Shown piece by piece: positions 9,726 to 21,282 of a DNA stretch of 64,000 nt (positions are counted from its first letter, which is position 1; each line of letters opens with the position of its first letter). The stretch spans positions 109,866,189-109,930,188 of the forward strand of contig NC_058523.1 in the NCBI RefSeq assembly GCF_904849725.1. Reading direction: 5' to 3'. The notes below the pieces were generated by a model. It was not told the DNA's origin and made no database searches. It saw nothing but the letters and a program-made list of their open reading frames with translations. The stretch is from Hordeum vulgare subsp. vulgare (Eukaryota; Streptophyta; Magnoliopsida; Poales; Poaceae). Made by a program: the position numbers and the translations under genes.

Positions 9726-12433
9726 CTATGGAGTTATGACATTGATGATATTGGTCTCAACATTTATGGGAGTACGAGAGATGTAATGCTTGATTCTTTG
9801 CCCATTTACCACTCTAGGAAAATTTCCTTCCGTCTTATTGATTTTGATGGCACCGAAACGATATACTTCCTCGATAACATAAGGACCTTCCCATTTAGAG
9901 AGAAGCTTGCCTGCAAAGAATCTCAAACGAGAATTGTATAGCAGGACATAATCACCTACATTGAACTCTCGTTTCTATATTCGTTTATCGTGCCATCTCT
10001 TAACCTTTTCCTTGAACAACTTGGCATTCTCATATGCTTGAGCCCTCCATTCATCTAACGAGCTGATATCAAACAACCGCTTCTCACCGGCAAGTTTGAA
10101 ATCAAAGTTGAGCTCTTTGATTGCCCAATAAGCTTTGTGTTCCAGCTCAAGAGGTAAATGACAGGCCTTACCGTAAACCATTTTATACGGCGACATGCCC
10201 ATGGGATTCTTATAGGCAGTCCTATAAGCCCATAGTGCATCGTCAAGTTTGCTAGACCAATTCTTTCGAGATCTATTGACGGTCTTTTGTAGGATCAATT
10301 TGATCTCCCTATTACTCAACTCCACTTGACCACTAGACTGAGGATGATAAGGGGATGCAACTCTATGGTTGACATCATACTTAGCGAGCATCTTGCGGAA
10401 AACACCATGAATGAAGTGTGAACCGCCATCAGTCATCAAATATCTAGGGACTCCAAATCTTGGGAATATGACTTCTTTAAGTATCCTAATAGAGGTGTGG
10501 TGATCAACATTTTTAGTGGGAATAGCTTCTACCCACTTAGTGACGTAATCCACAGTAACTAAGATGTGAGTGTACCCATTGGAACTCGGGAAAGGTCCCA
10601 TATAATCAAAGCCCCAGACATCAAATGGTTCAATGACAAGTGAATAGTTCATAGGCATTTCCTGACGCTTACTGATGTTCCCTATTCTTTGGCATTCATC
10701 ACAAGACAAGACAAACTTACGGGCGTCCTTGAAGAGAGTGGGCCAATAGAAACCTGATTGCAATACTTTATGGGCAGTTCTATCTCCAGCGTGGTGTCCT
10801 CCGTAGGCTTCGGAATGACACTTCTGCAAGATCTATCCCTGTTCATGTTCAGGCACACAATGTCTAATAACACCATCTACTCCTTCCTTATAAAGGTGAG
10901 GATCATCCCAAAAGTAGTGTCTCAAATCAAACAAGAATTTCTTCTTTTGCTGATAGGTGAAACTGGGTGCTATGTATTTGGCTACGATATAATTTGCATA
11001 ATCGGCATACCACGGTGCACTATGTGAAGTGTGGATGACATTTAATTGCTCATCAGGAAAGCTGTCATCAATACGTAGTGGGTCATCAAGGAAATTCTCT
11101 AGCCTAGACAAGTTATCTGCTACAGGGTTATCAGCACCCTTTCGGTCAACGACGTGCAAATCAAATTCCTGTAGCAGGAGAACCCATCTGATCAGCCTAG
11201 GCTTAGCGTCCTTCTTCTCCATGAGGGACTTAATAGCAGCATGATCAGAGTGAATAGTAACTTTGGAGTCAACTATATAAGATCTGAACTTTTCACATGC
11301 AAACACGACTGCTAAAAACTCCTTTTCCATAGTGGCATAGTTTCTTTGGGCACTGTCTAGAGTTTTACTAGCGTAGTGAATATCATTCAACTTCTTGTCA
11401 ACTCTTTGTCCTAGAACAGCACCAACAGCATAATCACTAGCATCACACATGATTTCAAAGGGCAAGTTCCAGTTAGGTGGTTGAACAATAGGTGCGGTTA
11501 TCAAAGCCTTCTTAAGTATTTCGAAAGCTTCCTCACAATCCTCATCAAAAACAAAAGGAACATCCTTCTTCAAGAGGTTGGTAAGAGGCCTAGAAATCTT
11601 AGAGAAGTCTTTAATGAACCTTCTATAGAAACCAACATGACCTAGGAAACTTCGTATACCTCAGATATCTGTGGGGCATGGCATTTTCTCAATTGCATCA
11701 ACCTTAGCCTTATCAACTTCAATGTCTCTTTCATAAATCTTGTGTCCTAAAATGATGCCTTCATTAACCATAAAGTGGCACTTCTCCCAATTCAAGACGA
11801 GGTTGGTATCTTCACATCTCTGTAAGACTCGATCAAGGTTGCTGAGGCAATCGTCAAAGGAAGACCCGTAAACGGAGAAGTCATCCATGAAAACCACGAC
11901 AATATTTTCACAAAAGTAAGAGAATATAGCCATCATACATCTTTGAAAGGTGGCAGGTGCATTGCATAAGCCAAAAGGCATACGTCTATAAGCAAAGGTA
12001 CCAAAGGGGCAGGTGAAAGTGGTTTTCTCCTGATCATATTGTGCAACAGGTATTTGCGAGAAACCTGAATAACCGTCTAGAAACAAAAAGTGTGTGTGTT
12101 TTGATAGACTTTCTAGCATTTGGTCAATGAACGGCAAAGGATAATGGTCTTTCCCGGTTGCCTTGTTTAGTTTCCGGAAGTCTATCAGCATCCTATAGCC
12201 GGTAATAATCCTTTGTGGGATTAACTCTCCTTATCATTAGGAACGACGGTGATACCTCCCTTCTTAGGTACGTAATGTACTGGACTTACCCAATCACTAT
12301 GAGCAACAAGATAAATGATTCCTGCTTCCAGAAGCTTTAATATTTCTTTTCTAATGACCTCTTTCATCTTAGGATTTAATCTCCTTTGATGATCAGCAAC
12401 TGGTTTGAAGTCAGGATCGGTTTTAATCTTGTG
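9726..12433 (-). pseudogene. pol: Element A pol: reverse transcriptase, RNase H, integrase
   Basis: The RT domain (about 12400-11600) shows VHYVPKKGGITV, YPLPFIDQML, FGLCNAPATFQRCM and the catalytic VVFMDDFSVYG. RNase H (about 11570-11050) has [30 protein letters not shown] and TIHSDHAAI. Integrase (10829-9726) has an HH...CxxC zinc-binding region (ending SCDECQRIG) and a DDE core: GFDYMGPF, LMTDGG and QVELSNREI. The Ty3/gypsy order and these motifs fit the Athila lineage. From 12191 to 9726 the frame is continuous except for stops at 11661 (TGA), 10833 (TAG) and 9975 (TAA). A frameshift lies between 12191 and 12433. This is the only pol in the window. Confidence 0.93.
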
Positions 12434-14423
12434 CTAGCATAGAGTAGGACTAATACCCTTAAGATCATCAAGAGTATATCCAATAGCAGCACGATGCTTC
12501 GTCAGAGTTTTTAGTAACTTCTTCTCTTCGTGCTCTGAGAGGAGAGCACTAATAATAACAGGATATATCTCCTTCTCATCAAGATAGGCATACTTAAGAG
12601 TATCAGGCAACTGTTTAAGTTCGAAAACAGGATCACCCTTTGGTGGGGGAGGATCCCCAAGGAGCTCAACAGGCAGATTATTCTTGAGAATAGGATATTT
12701 TTCTAAGATAATTTTATCTATCTCATCTCTTTCCTGCATATGCATATCATTTTGATGCTCAAGCAGATATTGCTCTAAAGGATCCGTAGGAGGTACGACA
12801 ATAGAGGCAAGAGCAATAATTTCATCCCTTCCACACGACTATTTTTCATGGGGTTGTCTTCCAAACTTAGAGAAGTTAAATTCATGAGACACACCCTCGA
12901 AACTAACTGTGACAGTCTACTTAATGCAACAATGTGAGCATTGACAGTGTTCAGAAAGGGTCTACCAAATATGATGGGACAAAAGCTATCTTGCGCAGTA
13001 CCAAGGACGAGGAAATCAGTAGGATATTTCGTCTTACCACACATGACTTCTAAGTCTCTCACAATTCCCAGAGGGCAGATGGTGTCTCTATTAGCTAGCG
13101 TAATAGTGACATCAGTGGGTTCTAACTCAGCAGGTGCAATCTCATCTTTGATTTCATCATATAGAGAACGGGGTATTGCACTAACACTAGCTCCCATATC
13201 ACATAAACCATGGTAACAGTGATCTCCTATCTTGACAGAAACAACGGGCATGCCAACTACAGGTCCGTGTTTGTCTTTCGCGTGAGGTTTAGCACTTCTA
13301 GCGGAGTCCTCACAGAATTTGATAACACGCCCATCTATGTCTTCGGCTAAGAAATCTTTGATAATAACAACACTAGGTTCAACTCTAATCTCCTCATGGG
13401 GTGCAAGTGGTCTAATGTAACCCCTACGTCTCACAGTTGGAGCTTTAGAATAATCCTTTATCCTAGCAGGGTATGGTGGTTTCTGAGTGTAAGCACAAGG
13501 AACAACATGATCACTAAAAGCAATGACTTTCTCCTCAACTAGATTAGTTTTGGGTATGTTGCTTTCTACACGAGGATGATATTTAAACCACTTCTCTTTG
13601 GGAAGATCAACATGAGCAGCAAAAGATTCACATAGAGAAGCTACTATCTCAGAGTCAAGTCCATACTTAGCGCGAAAATCTCTAAAAGTGGTTGTCTCAA
13701 CAAAAGATTTAACGCAATCAAACTGGAAATTCATACCTGACTCCTTACCTTCCTCCAGTTCCCAATCTTCAGAGTTGCGTTTGATTCTCTCCAAAAATTT
13801 CCACTTGTGATCAATATCCTTCTTCATAAAAGAACCGGTACAAGAGGTGTCAAGCATGGTACGATCTTCATGAGGAAGCCGAGCATAAAAGTTTTGAGTG
13901 ATGATTTCTCTTGAGAGCTCATGATTGGGGCATGAATATAGCATTGATTTAAGCCTCCCCCAAGCTTGAGCTATGATTTCCCTGTCACGAGGCCAAAAGT
14001 TATAAATAAAGTTCCGATCACGATGTACTCAATGCATAGGATAGAACTTTTGATGAAATTCCAATTTCAACCGATTGTAGCCCCATGATCCAGTATCATC
14101 ACATAGCCTATACCATGTCAACGCCTTATCCTTCAAAGATAAAGGAAAGACTTTCTTCTTTACCTCATCCTCGGGCAAACCTTCAAGCTTAAATAAACCA
14201 CAAACTTCATCTACATAGATCACATGCAAGTTTGGATGTGAAGATCCATCTCCTGTGAAAGGATTAGCCAGCAGTTTCTCAAGCATACCCGAAGGAATTT
14301 CATAAAAGATATTTTCAGTAGGTACCTCAGGTTGAGGAAAAACTCCTCATGCTTCCGTTCGTGGTGAAGATACTCCGAACAAACTCCTCAAAGGAACAAT
14401 TTCAATAGTGACAAGTGACAATA
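12434..14423 (-). pseudogene. gag: Element A right unit: gag and retropepsin-like protease
   Basis: Gag begins near 14423 and contains FPLSLKDKALTWYRL (capsid-like) and LPHEDRTMLDTSCTGSFM. Protease is at about 13230-12780 with CDMGASVSAIP and IIFGRPFLNTVNAH, followed by a linker ending LDDLKGISP at 12434. Lesions: CGA to TGA in the N-terminal gag (arginine in the left unit), a TGA after FYPMH, a frameshift after NTVNAHI, and a TAG at 12434 at the entry to pol. The 35 nt missing from the left unit is present here and encodes the AQAWGRLKS segment (about 13950-13980). Products would be capsid/nucleocapsid and protease in cytoplasmic virus-like particles if it were intact. Confidence 0.9.
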
Positions 14424-14483
14424 AATTTCAGCGTAGTATAAAAATGTTTCCTTCACAATTTCCACTTACCAAAGGCGCTTCAC

Positions 14484-14501
14484 TCGCCGGCAACGGCGCC
14501 A
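14484..14501 (-). promoter_or_regulatory. Element A right-unit primer-binding site (tRNA-Asp)
   Basis: On minus this reads TGGCGCCGTTGCCGGCGA, one mismatch from the tRNA-Asp complement, 11 nt inside the LTR that starts at 14513. Confidence 0.9.
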
Positions 14502-14512
14502 GCAAAGTATGT

Positions 14513-15959
14513 TGATGACCCACAAGTATAGGGGATCAATCGTAGTCCTTTCGATAAGTAAGAGTGTTGAACCCAACGAGGAGCAGAAGGCTCTGATAAA
14601 CGGATTTCAGCAAGGTAATACCTGCAAGCACTGAAAGTAGCCGTAACAAGTGATGGTATAGCGAGGTGAAACATAGCAAGCAAAAAGTAACAAGTAACAA
14701 GTAGTAGAAATGGTGCAGAAAGTGGCCCAATCCCTATTGTAGCAAGGGACAAGCCTGAACGAAGTTTTATAGGAGGAAAAAACGCTCCCCAGGACACACA
14801 GGAATTTCTGTCATGCTAGTTTCATCATGTTCTTATGATTCGCGTTCGTTACTTTGATAGTTTGATATGTGCATGGACTGGCGCTTGGGTACTACCCTTA
14901 CTTGGACAAGCATCCCACTTATGATTAACTCTCTCACAAGCATCTGCAACTACAAAAGAAGAATTAAGACAATGTCTAACCATAGCATTAAACTAGTGGA
15001 TCCAAATCAGCCCCTTACGAAGCAACGCATAGTCTGGGGTTTAAGCTTCTGTCACTCCAGCAACCCATCATCTACTTACTACTCCCCAATGCCTCCCTCT
15101 TGGCCCAAATATGGTGAAGTGTTATGTAGTCGACGTTCACATAACACCACTAGAGGAAAAACAACATACAACATATCAAAATACCGAACGAATAACAAAT
15201 TCACATGACTATTATAAGCATGACTTATCCCATGTCCTCAAGAGGTGTGATGAATATCATCAAGGATCTGAACATAAACTCTTCCACCAAGTAATCCAAC
15301 TAGCATCAACTACAAAGAGTAATCAACACTACTAGCAACATTACAAGTACCAATCGGAGTCGCGAGACGAAGATTGGTTACAAGAGATGAACTAGGGATT
15401 GGAGAGGAGATGGTGCTGATGAAGATGTTGATGAAGATGCCTCCCCTCCGACGAGAGGAGTGTTGGTGATGACAATGGCGACAATTTCCCCCTCCGGGAG
15501 GGAAGTTTCCCCGGCAGGATCGTCCTGCCGGAGCTCTAGATTGGATCTGCTCAAGTTCCGCCTCGTGGCGGCGGCGAAACCACAAAAAAGCTCCCGAATG
15601 ATTTTTTCTGGAACGAAACCCTTCATTAAGCAAAAGAGGGGGGCTAGTGGTGGTGGCGGTGGCGGTGGCAGGGCTTGTGGTGCCCTGGTGGCCCCCTCCG
15701 GTACTTCTTTCGCCCAGTATTTTTTATATAATCCCAAAAAATTCCACGTAACTTTTCACAGAATTTGGAGATGTGCAGAATAGTGGACTAGGATTTGCTC
15801 CTTTTCCAGTCCAGAATTCCAGCTGCCTGAATTCTCCCTCTTCAAATAAACCTTGCAAAATAAGAGAGAAAAGGCATAAATATGGTACCACAAAGTAATA
15901 TAACAGCCCATAAAGCAATAAATATCAACATGAAAGCACGATGCAAAATGGACGTATCA
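14513..15959 (-). repeat. Element A right (5') LTR
   Basis: 1447 bp, TGATGACCC to cgtatca, followed by the duplicated target tcgag. It differs from the middle LTR by a deletion of about 45 bp near 15240 and by a GGTGGC-repeat rearrangement of the GC-rich hairpin around 15650-15700. A TATA-like element (minus) lies near 15720-15730. Confidence 0.92.
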
Positions 15960-15964
15960 TCGAG

Positions 15965-17122
15965 CAATTGATAGAACCGCGCAATGTCATGGCGATATCT
16001 AAGGCGATGATCATACATATAGGCATCACGTCCGAGACAAGTAGACCGATACTTTCTGCATCTACTACTATTACTCCACACATCGACTGCTATCCAGCAT
16101 GCATCTACTGTATTGAGTTCATGACGAACAGAGTAACGCCTTAAGCAAGATGACATGATGTAGAGGGATAATCTCAAACCAATGATGAAAACCCCATCTT
16201 TTTACCCTTGATGGCAACAATACGATGCGTGCCTCGCTAACCCTTCTGTCACTCGGTGAGATCATCGCACGGTATGAACCCAAAACCAAGCACTTCTCCC
16301 ATTGCAAGAATCATAGATCTAGTTGGACAGACAAAACCCACAACTCGAAGAGAATTACAAGGATATTAAATCATGCATAAGAGAGATTAGAAGAAACTCA
16401 AATAAGATTCATAGATAATCTGATCATAAATCCACAATTCATTGGATCTCGACAAACACACCGCAAAAGAAGATTACATCGGATAGATCTCCATGAAGAT
16501 CATGGAGAACTTTGTATTGAAGATCCAAGAGAGAGAAGAAGCCATCTAGTTACTAGCTATGGACCCGTAGGTCTATGGTGAACTACTCACGCATCATCGG
16601 AGAGGTCATGGTGTTGATGGAGAAGCCCTCCGTGTCCGAATCCCCCTCCGGCAGGGCACCAGAATGTGCCCCATATGGGATCTTGCGGAGACAGAAGCTT
16701 GCGGCGGCGGAAAAGTGATTTCGATGATCTCCTAATTTTTTGCGATTTTTAGGGAATATATAGGCGCAACCCCTAGGGTAGAGGGCGCCCAGGGGGCCCA
16801 CAAGCCTGTGGGCCGCGCCCTACCTCCTAGCCGCAGGGTGGGGGCTTGTGGAGCCCCTGAGGCTCCCCTTCCTTGGCTCCCAAGCTTCCCGATCTTCTTC
16901 CGGTATAGAAAAAATCTTTTCGGGGATTTTCTTCTGTTTGGACTCCATTTCAAAATCTCCTCTGAAAGGGGTCAAAAATATGGAAAAAATAGGAACTAGC
17001 ACTTGGCACTAAGTCAATAAGTTAGTCCCAAAAAATATATAAAAGGCATGCAAAACATCCAAAGTTTGACAAGATAATAGCATGCAACCATAAAAAATTA
17101 TAGATACATTGGAGACGTATCA
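15965..17122 (-). repeat. S1 5' LTR, U3-side segment
   Basis: Resumes after the duplicated target tcgag (15960-15964) and ends gacgtatca. On minus there is a TATA-like box cctatatattccc near 16753-16765, with a GC-rich hairpin just upstream of it (16790-16860, arms CCACAAGC / GCTTGTGG). Combined with 2992-3384 the LTR is about 1.55 kb, which matches S3 once its MITE is removed. Confidence 0.9.
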
Positions 17123-17965
17123 CCCCTACTCGAGATCAGCCATTTTTGACATAGGCATTGGTGCTTTCATTGAGAGCTCCGCTATGAGATCGCAAAAAGG
17201 GTCGATGGCTTGCTTGGTAACCAGCGGTAACGTCAAGGTTGGGGTTATCTTCATCTCTGACCAATCCCCTCCATTTAGCAGTACTACCCTGCACATCAAG
17301 GCGGTTCATCACCAGATCGACGGGCTCACCCCGGGTCAGGAATCTAAGTTCGGCGAGCTAGAGTTTGTTGCCAACACCCGGGGCGATATGATCCTCTCCA
17401 AGGTCTGGGATTTAGCCGAAATGCTCAAAAACTCTGATGCTTTAAGTTCAGGTATTCTTCATGACATTGAGTCCGGAATAAATTATAACCTTGATTTGGC
17501 CTCGAGCTAGGATTTGAGCATGGTGTTTGGAGGCCCGAGGGTAATCTCGCACGAGCATACTTCCTACGCTGAAGCTCTAGAGTGCAACTCTGTGAGGGCT
17601 CTGAGGATTAGTCCGGCAAATTTCTCATGGTCAAATGAGATGATGACGCAAGCCAAAACCGCTGACAGTTTGGACGGCTGACCCCAATCCCCGACCCTTC
17701 CGGCCCTCGGACTAGGTGCAGAGAACTTTATTCCCCACCGACCACCCACTTCATAGCCACTATTGAAGATCTAACCAATCTGTTAGACTTCTCTTTTGAA
17801 GAAGCCGAAGATATGGACATGACCATTCAATCGCCTAATCCCCTCGTAAAGGGACTATGTACAGCCACCTCAACATACGACGTCTACATGGTGGACACCC
17901 CTAGGGACAAGGGCGCCACGGGGAAAATCTATGATGACACCCTAGTAAAAAACAGTGGTGACGAG
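17123..17965 (+). mobile_element. T1: Tat-like Ty3/gypsy fragment (5' LTR end and leader)
   Basis: The first about 35 bp (cccctactcgagatc...ataggca) look like the end of a plus-oriented LTR. They are followed by ttggtgctttcattgagag, which in grass Tat-type elements starts the internal region. The left side was cut by S1. On the right, T2 LTR sequence begins at 17966. The tribe-level lineage is recalled from known grass elements, not computed. Confidence 0.65.
17184..17965 (+). pseudogene. T1 gag leader region, degraded
   Basis: An ATG at 17184 opens a 108-codon frame (MRSQKGSMACLV... to NLDLASS) ending at 17510. Related coding continues in shifted frames to 17965, with recognisable peptide EEAEDMDMTIQSPNPLVKG and DTLVKNSGDE close to the end. 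It resembles the acidic region upstream of gag in grass Tat-type elements. It is truncated before gag proper by the T2 junction. Confidence 0.6.
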
Positions 17966-18636
17966 TGTCGGCGTCAAAACCTGTAGTTCTCGGGTAGGGG
18001 GTCCCGAACTATGGAGCTTAGATCAATGGGTTGTAGGAAAGAGGGGGAGACGATGTTTACCCAGGTTTGGGCCCTCTTAAGGAGGTAAAACCCTACGTCC
18101 TCCTTGATTATATTGATGAGGAACAATGGTTACGGAGTTGATCTACCTCAAGATCGTACGAGCTAAACCCTAGATGAGATAACCTGCCTCTACGCATAAG
18201 AGCCCCTGGTTTATATAGACACCAGGGCCCCAAGGGTTACATGTTACCGACTCAGATCGGGGCTAGATGGGCCAAACTGGTCCTCTTGCCTTGGAGTGCA
18301 TGCCTAGTCTTTGGAGCTTTCCATCTTGATTACGCAGTTTTCAGATACTCCGATCTTCAATGACGCAACCCATATGATCGGCCCATAAGGGACAACCCGA
18401 CTTCTCGAGGACCCCTTAATCTGGAACTCCCTCAGTAGCCCGTGAACTGGCCTTCAACAGCAATGTGTATGGTCTTCGGCAACCGAACACGTAGCTAAAT
18501 CGGCTTGCACGAAGAGTTCCCCTCATACTCAGCTGGTATCGATTTAGTCACTCCAATGACGTCGTACTATTGAAAACGGGCGTCATTAAATCTAAAGGTT
18601 TTAAAGGCCCAAAGGTGAACAGTCATCCATCTAACA
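17966..18636 (-). repeat. T2 3' LTR
   Basis: On minus it ends ...GTTTTGACGCCGACA. It contains a TATA-like tctatataaacc near 18210-18222, then an R-like region with catcaatataatcaagg. The 17966 edge is clear. The 18636 edge (plus ...catctaaca) is the best TG...CA candidate but is less certain. Confidence 0.65.
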
Positions 18637-19000
18637 ATTCTTCTGATGAAAAGTCGTGATGACAAATAATGAGAAAAAACTCGAATCACGGCTCAAGGCC
18701 ACTTTCCCTGGTGCACGTTTTATCAACAAAATAAATCATGTCCCAGATTTAAGGGGATTCGAATTAATGACCAAAGCCAACCTACGCACGTCCCAATGGT
18801 GCCGTTGTTTCAGGAAGTGGAGGAGCTGGTGGCGCAGTAAGCGAAAACCCTTAGTTTCACGACCTCCCTTAAAAGGGGAAAAAGATGCAAAGCCCCTCAC
18901 AGGCATTCCAAGCCCTTGCTCCTTCTCCTTCCAAGCTCGAGCGCCCAGATCCATACCATCTCCCACCCCTTTCCAGCCGCCCTCCATTCCAAGCTCTACA
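18637..19000 (+). other. Leader upstream of the T2 antisense ORF
   Basis: Contains an open frame beginning at 18659 (MTNNEKKLESRLK) and in frame with the antisense ORF start at 19001. Whether translation starts here or at 19001 cannot be decided from sequence alone. The stretch is C/T-rich near 18905-18995, as in plant 5' leaders. Confidence 0.45.
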
Positions 19001-19870
19001 ATGGCCGTCTCGGGCTCAAACAGCAAATGGGAGATCTCCAGCATCTCCGAAGGGGACATGCAGGAGCTGAAGTGTTGTGGCTATATCGCAGCCGGCATCG
19101 CCCACTAGGCACTGGAAAAGGGCTGGGTGGTACCTACGCCAAGGCCAGGGGAGCGGGTGGTGTTCGTCCCCCACTTACTCTGGGGACTGGGCTTCCTGCT
19201 TCACCCCTTGGTCTGGGGTATGATGTTTTATTATGGGTTAGATTTCCATGAACTTCCCCCAAATTCCATTATGCACATCTCCATCTTCATCACTATCTGC
19301 GAGGCCTTCCTGCGGGTCCATCCACACTTCGCTCTTTGGCTCAAAGTCTTCAATGTCAAGCCAAAGCCGGTCAGTAGCCAGCACGCCGTCTACGGCAGGG
19401 CCGTGATAAGCAAGATCTGCCGCATGTCGTGGCCGAAGGGCACACTGATCGACACCATCAAGAACTCGCACGAGGAATGGTTCTATATCACAGAACCCTG
19501 AGAAGCAAACTGGGCGATGCCCGCTGAGTTCAGGTCCGGTCCCCCGATGAGGCTGACTTCATTGGTCAGGAAAGGTCTGGTCTGGGACTCGTCTTCGGAT
19601 GTGAAGCAGGTGCAAAAACTCATTACACAAATGGTGGCATCCAACATCCGGCTGACCGACGTAGTCCAGGTCACACTCCATCGCCACGTCCTTCCCTGCC
19701 AGCATCGGGACAACGCGATGTGGTCTCACAAGGCCGACAAGCCCTAGACAATGCTCGATTTCTACCGCACCAATCAAGAAGACCTGTGGCAGGTACTGCT
19801 CAAACCCCAGCAGGAATGGTCAGTCGAGGACGAAGACACCGGCTCCGATGACAATACTCCGCCCTTGGAG

Positions 19871-19942
19871 GTACGTCTGATCTCTCATACTTACTCGGAG
19901 TTTTTGTTATATAGAGGGTCTTACATCCCTTCTTCTTTGCAG
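19871..19942 (+). other. Candidate intron 1 of the T2 antisense ORF
   Basis: GTACGT...CTTTGCAG, 72 nt, joining ...TPPLE to EWVELAKNTDGPASL in frame. The length is a multiple of three without a stop, so retention would also keep the frame. Splicing is inferred from the consensus ends. Confidence 0.5.
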
Positions 19943-20357
19943 GAGTGGGTGGAACTGGCCAAGAACACAGATGGCCCAGCTTCCCTGCCCGAGGAACCCT
20001 GGACTCCTCTGCTAGATCTGATGCTGGTAGAGGCGCTGTACGTGGCACCGGACAATAAGAAGAAGGAAACCCGCAGGGGTCTGTGTTCGAGTGGTTCACC
20101 GGATACAAAATCCAAGGACACTCATGCATCCTCTACCCACGAGGGGGAGGATGCAGACGACGAGCAGAAATATTCTCTTCATGCGAGTAAAAGGGAGGCA
20201 CCGGAGGGTCCGAGGAGGGACTACCTCCTCGGTCTTTGAAGAAACCTTGCAAAAGCACGGTCGCACTTCTCGGTGCTGGCCCGGACTCCGATGATGAGGT
20301 TGGAGCCTTTGGGGTGATTCCTCCCCAAACCCTTAGGGTCAAGCCCTCGGTCCGAAG

Positions 20358-20436
20358 GTACGGAATCCACTCTTTAAATTAATAAAGCTATACCATTTTA
20401 CATAAATAATGATAACTGAGTTGTTTCCTCTCACAG
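20358..20436 (+). other. Candidate intron 2 of the T2 antisense ORF
   Basis: GTACGG...CTCTCACAG, 79 nt, AT-rich (attaataaagctatacca) between GC-rich flanks, which is typical of a plant intron. Confidence 0.5.
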
Positions 20437-21047
20437 CCCGGTCCGAGATCTTCCGATGAATCAGGTGTCGGAGGAGGGATCGCTGCCTGCCGAGATGGTG
20501 GAGAGTGGGAACGCGTCCCACAATACCCCTCCCAGTCCTCGAATGAGCTGGCCGAGGTCATGTACCATTAGGCCCCGCCGACTACTACCGAGGTGGTGAT
20601 CGTCGAGGTAAATACATCGAACACCAAGGATCGGGAGGTCCCAGCTGAAGTCAACGCACCAACCTCCAAGGACCAAGAGGTTCCGGTTGGTGTTGATACA
20701 CCGGCCGCGGAAGACCAGGAGACTTTGGTCGAGGTCCATACCTCGATCATTGGGACCCAGGTGACTGGTTACTTCTCCGCAAATGGAGAAAAGAACCAAA
20801 TTCCCTGCGAGCACTGCCCGGAGAAAGCTTATGGAGGGCCTGATGCTCCGGTGTCTTTAGTGCCGCCCCCAGCGCTGCCCACAGCAGAACAAGCTATGGT
20901 TGGGTGGCCAACCATAATGGAGGATGCCTTGACCTACTCCTATATTGCTGAAGAACATCGCACCCTTATGGGTGTGGTCTTGAAAAGTATTCATCCTGCT
21001 AACAGCGGACTGAATGAAGCCTTCAACGATTGATGACGGGTTTTAAG

Positions 21048-21282
21048 GTAAGCCATGTAATCTTTTAGATTTTATTTACAAAGTTATATATAGCTTTATG
21101 GGTGTATCAGCCCCCGAGCCAGGGGTGATTTTTACAAGCTTACCCATGGCTCAGAATAACTCCTAGGCAGGAGGAGTAATGCCGATATTTTCTGATTATA
21201 ACGGTGTTCCAAAGTAATTCCGGACAAATTCCTTGTATGATAATATCTCATAGTCGTTGAAATTCATAATTCTGCCATGCAG
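21048..21282 (+). other. Candidate intron 3 of the T2 antisense ORF
   Basis: GTAAGCC...CTGCCATGCAG, 235 nt, T-rich. It follows ...NSGLNEAFND and precedes an exon with GAGCTAAACCGAAAACTG (ELNRKL), a coiled-coil-like segment. Confidence 0.5.

Larger units (their letters stand above)
3385..15959 (-). mobile_element. Element A: Athila-lineage Ty3/gypsy retrotransposon in a three-LTR tandem
   Basis: On the plus strand the order is LTR fragment (3385-3787), gag-protease of a truncated unit (3788-5834), LTR (5835-7342), full internal region (7343-14512), LTR (14513-15959). The whole array is flanked by tcgag at 3380-3384 and 15960-15964, so it arose from one insertion that was later rearranged. LTR ends are TG...CA. 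Both internal units have a tRNA-Asp PBS beside their 5' LTR. The right-hand unit carries gag, protease, RT, RNase H and integrase in Ty3/gypsy order, followed by a small extra 3' ORF. RT and integrase motifs resemble Athila-type plant elements. Confidence 0.9.
1..17122 (-). mobile_element. S1: pol-less Athila-like LTR retrotransposon, 5' part, interrupted by element A
   Basis: S1 is read on the minus strand. Its 5' LTR lies at 2992-3384 plus 15965-17122, split by element A. Its internal region runs leftwards off the window, so the 3' LTR is not seen. A tRNA-Asp PBS adjoins the LTR at 2964-2981. The right LTR end, gacgtatca at 17122, abuts T1 sequence; the next five bases, cccct, are the expected target duplication but cannot be confirmed. 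S1 shares its LTR and 3' noncoding region with S2 and S3, and the LTR is closest to S3. It differs from both in coding content (see 2113-2760). Confidence 0.88.
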
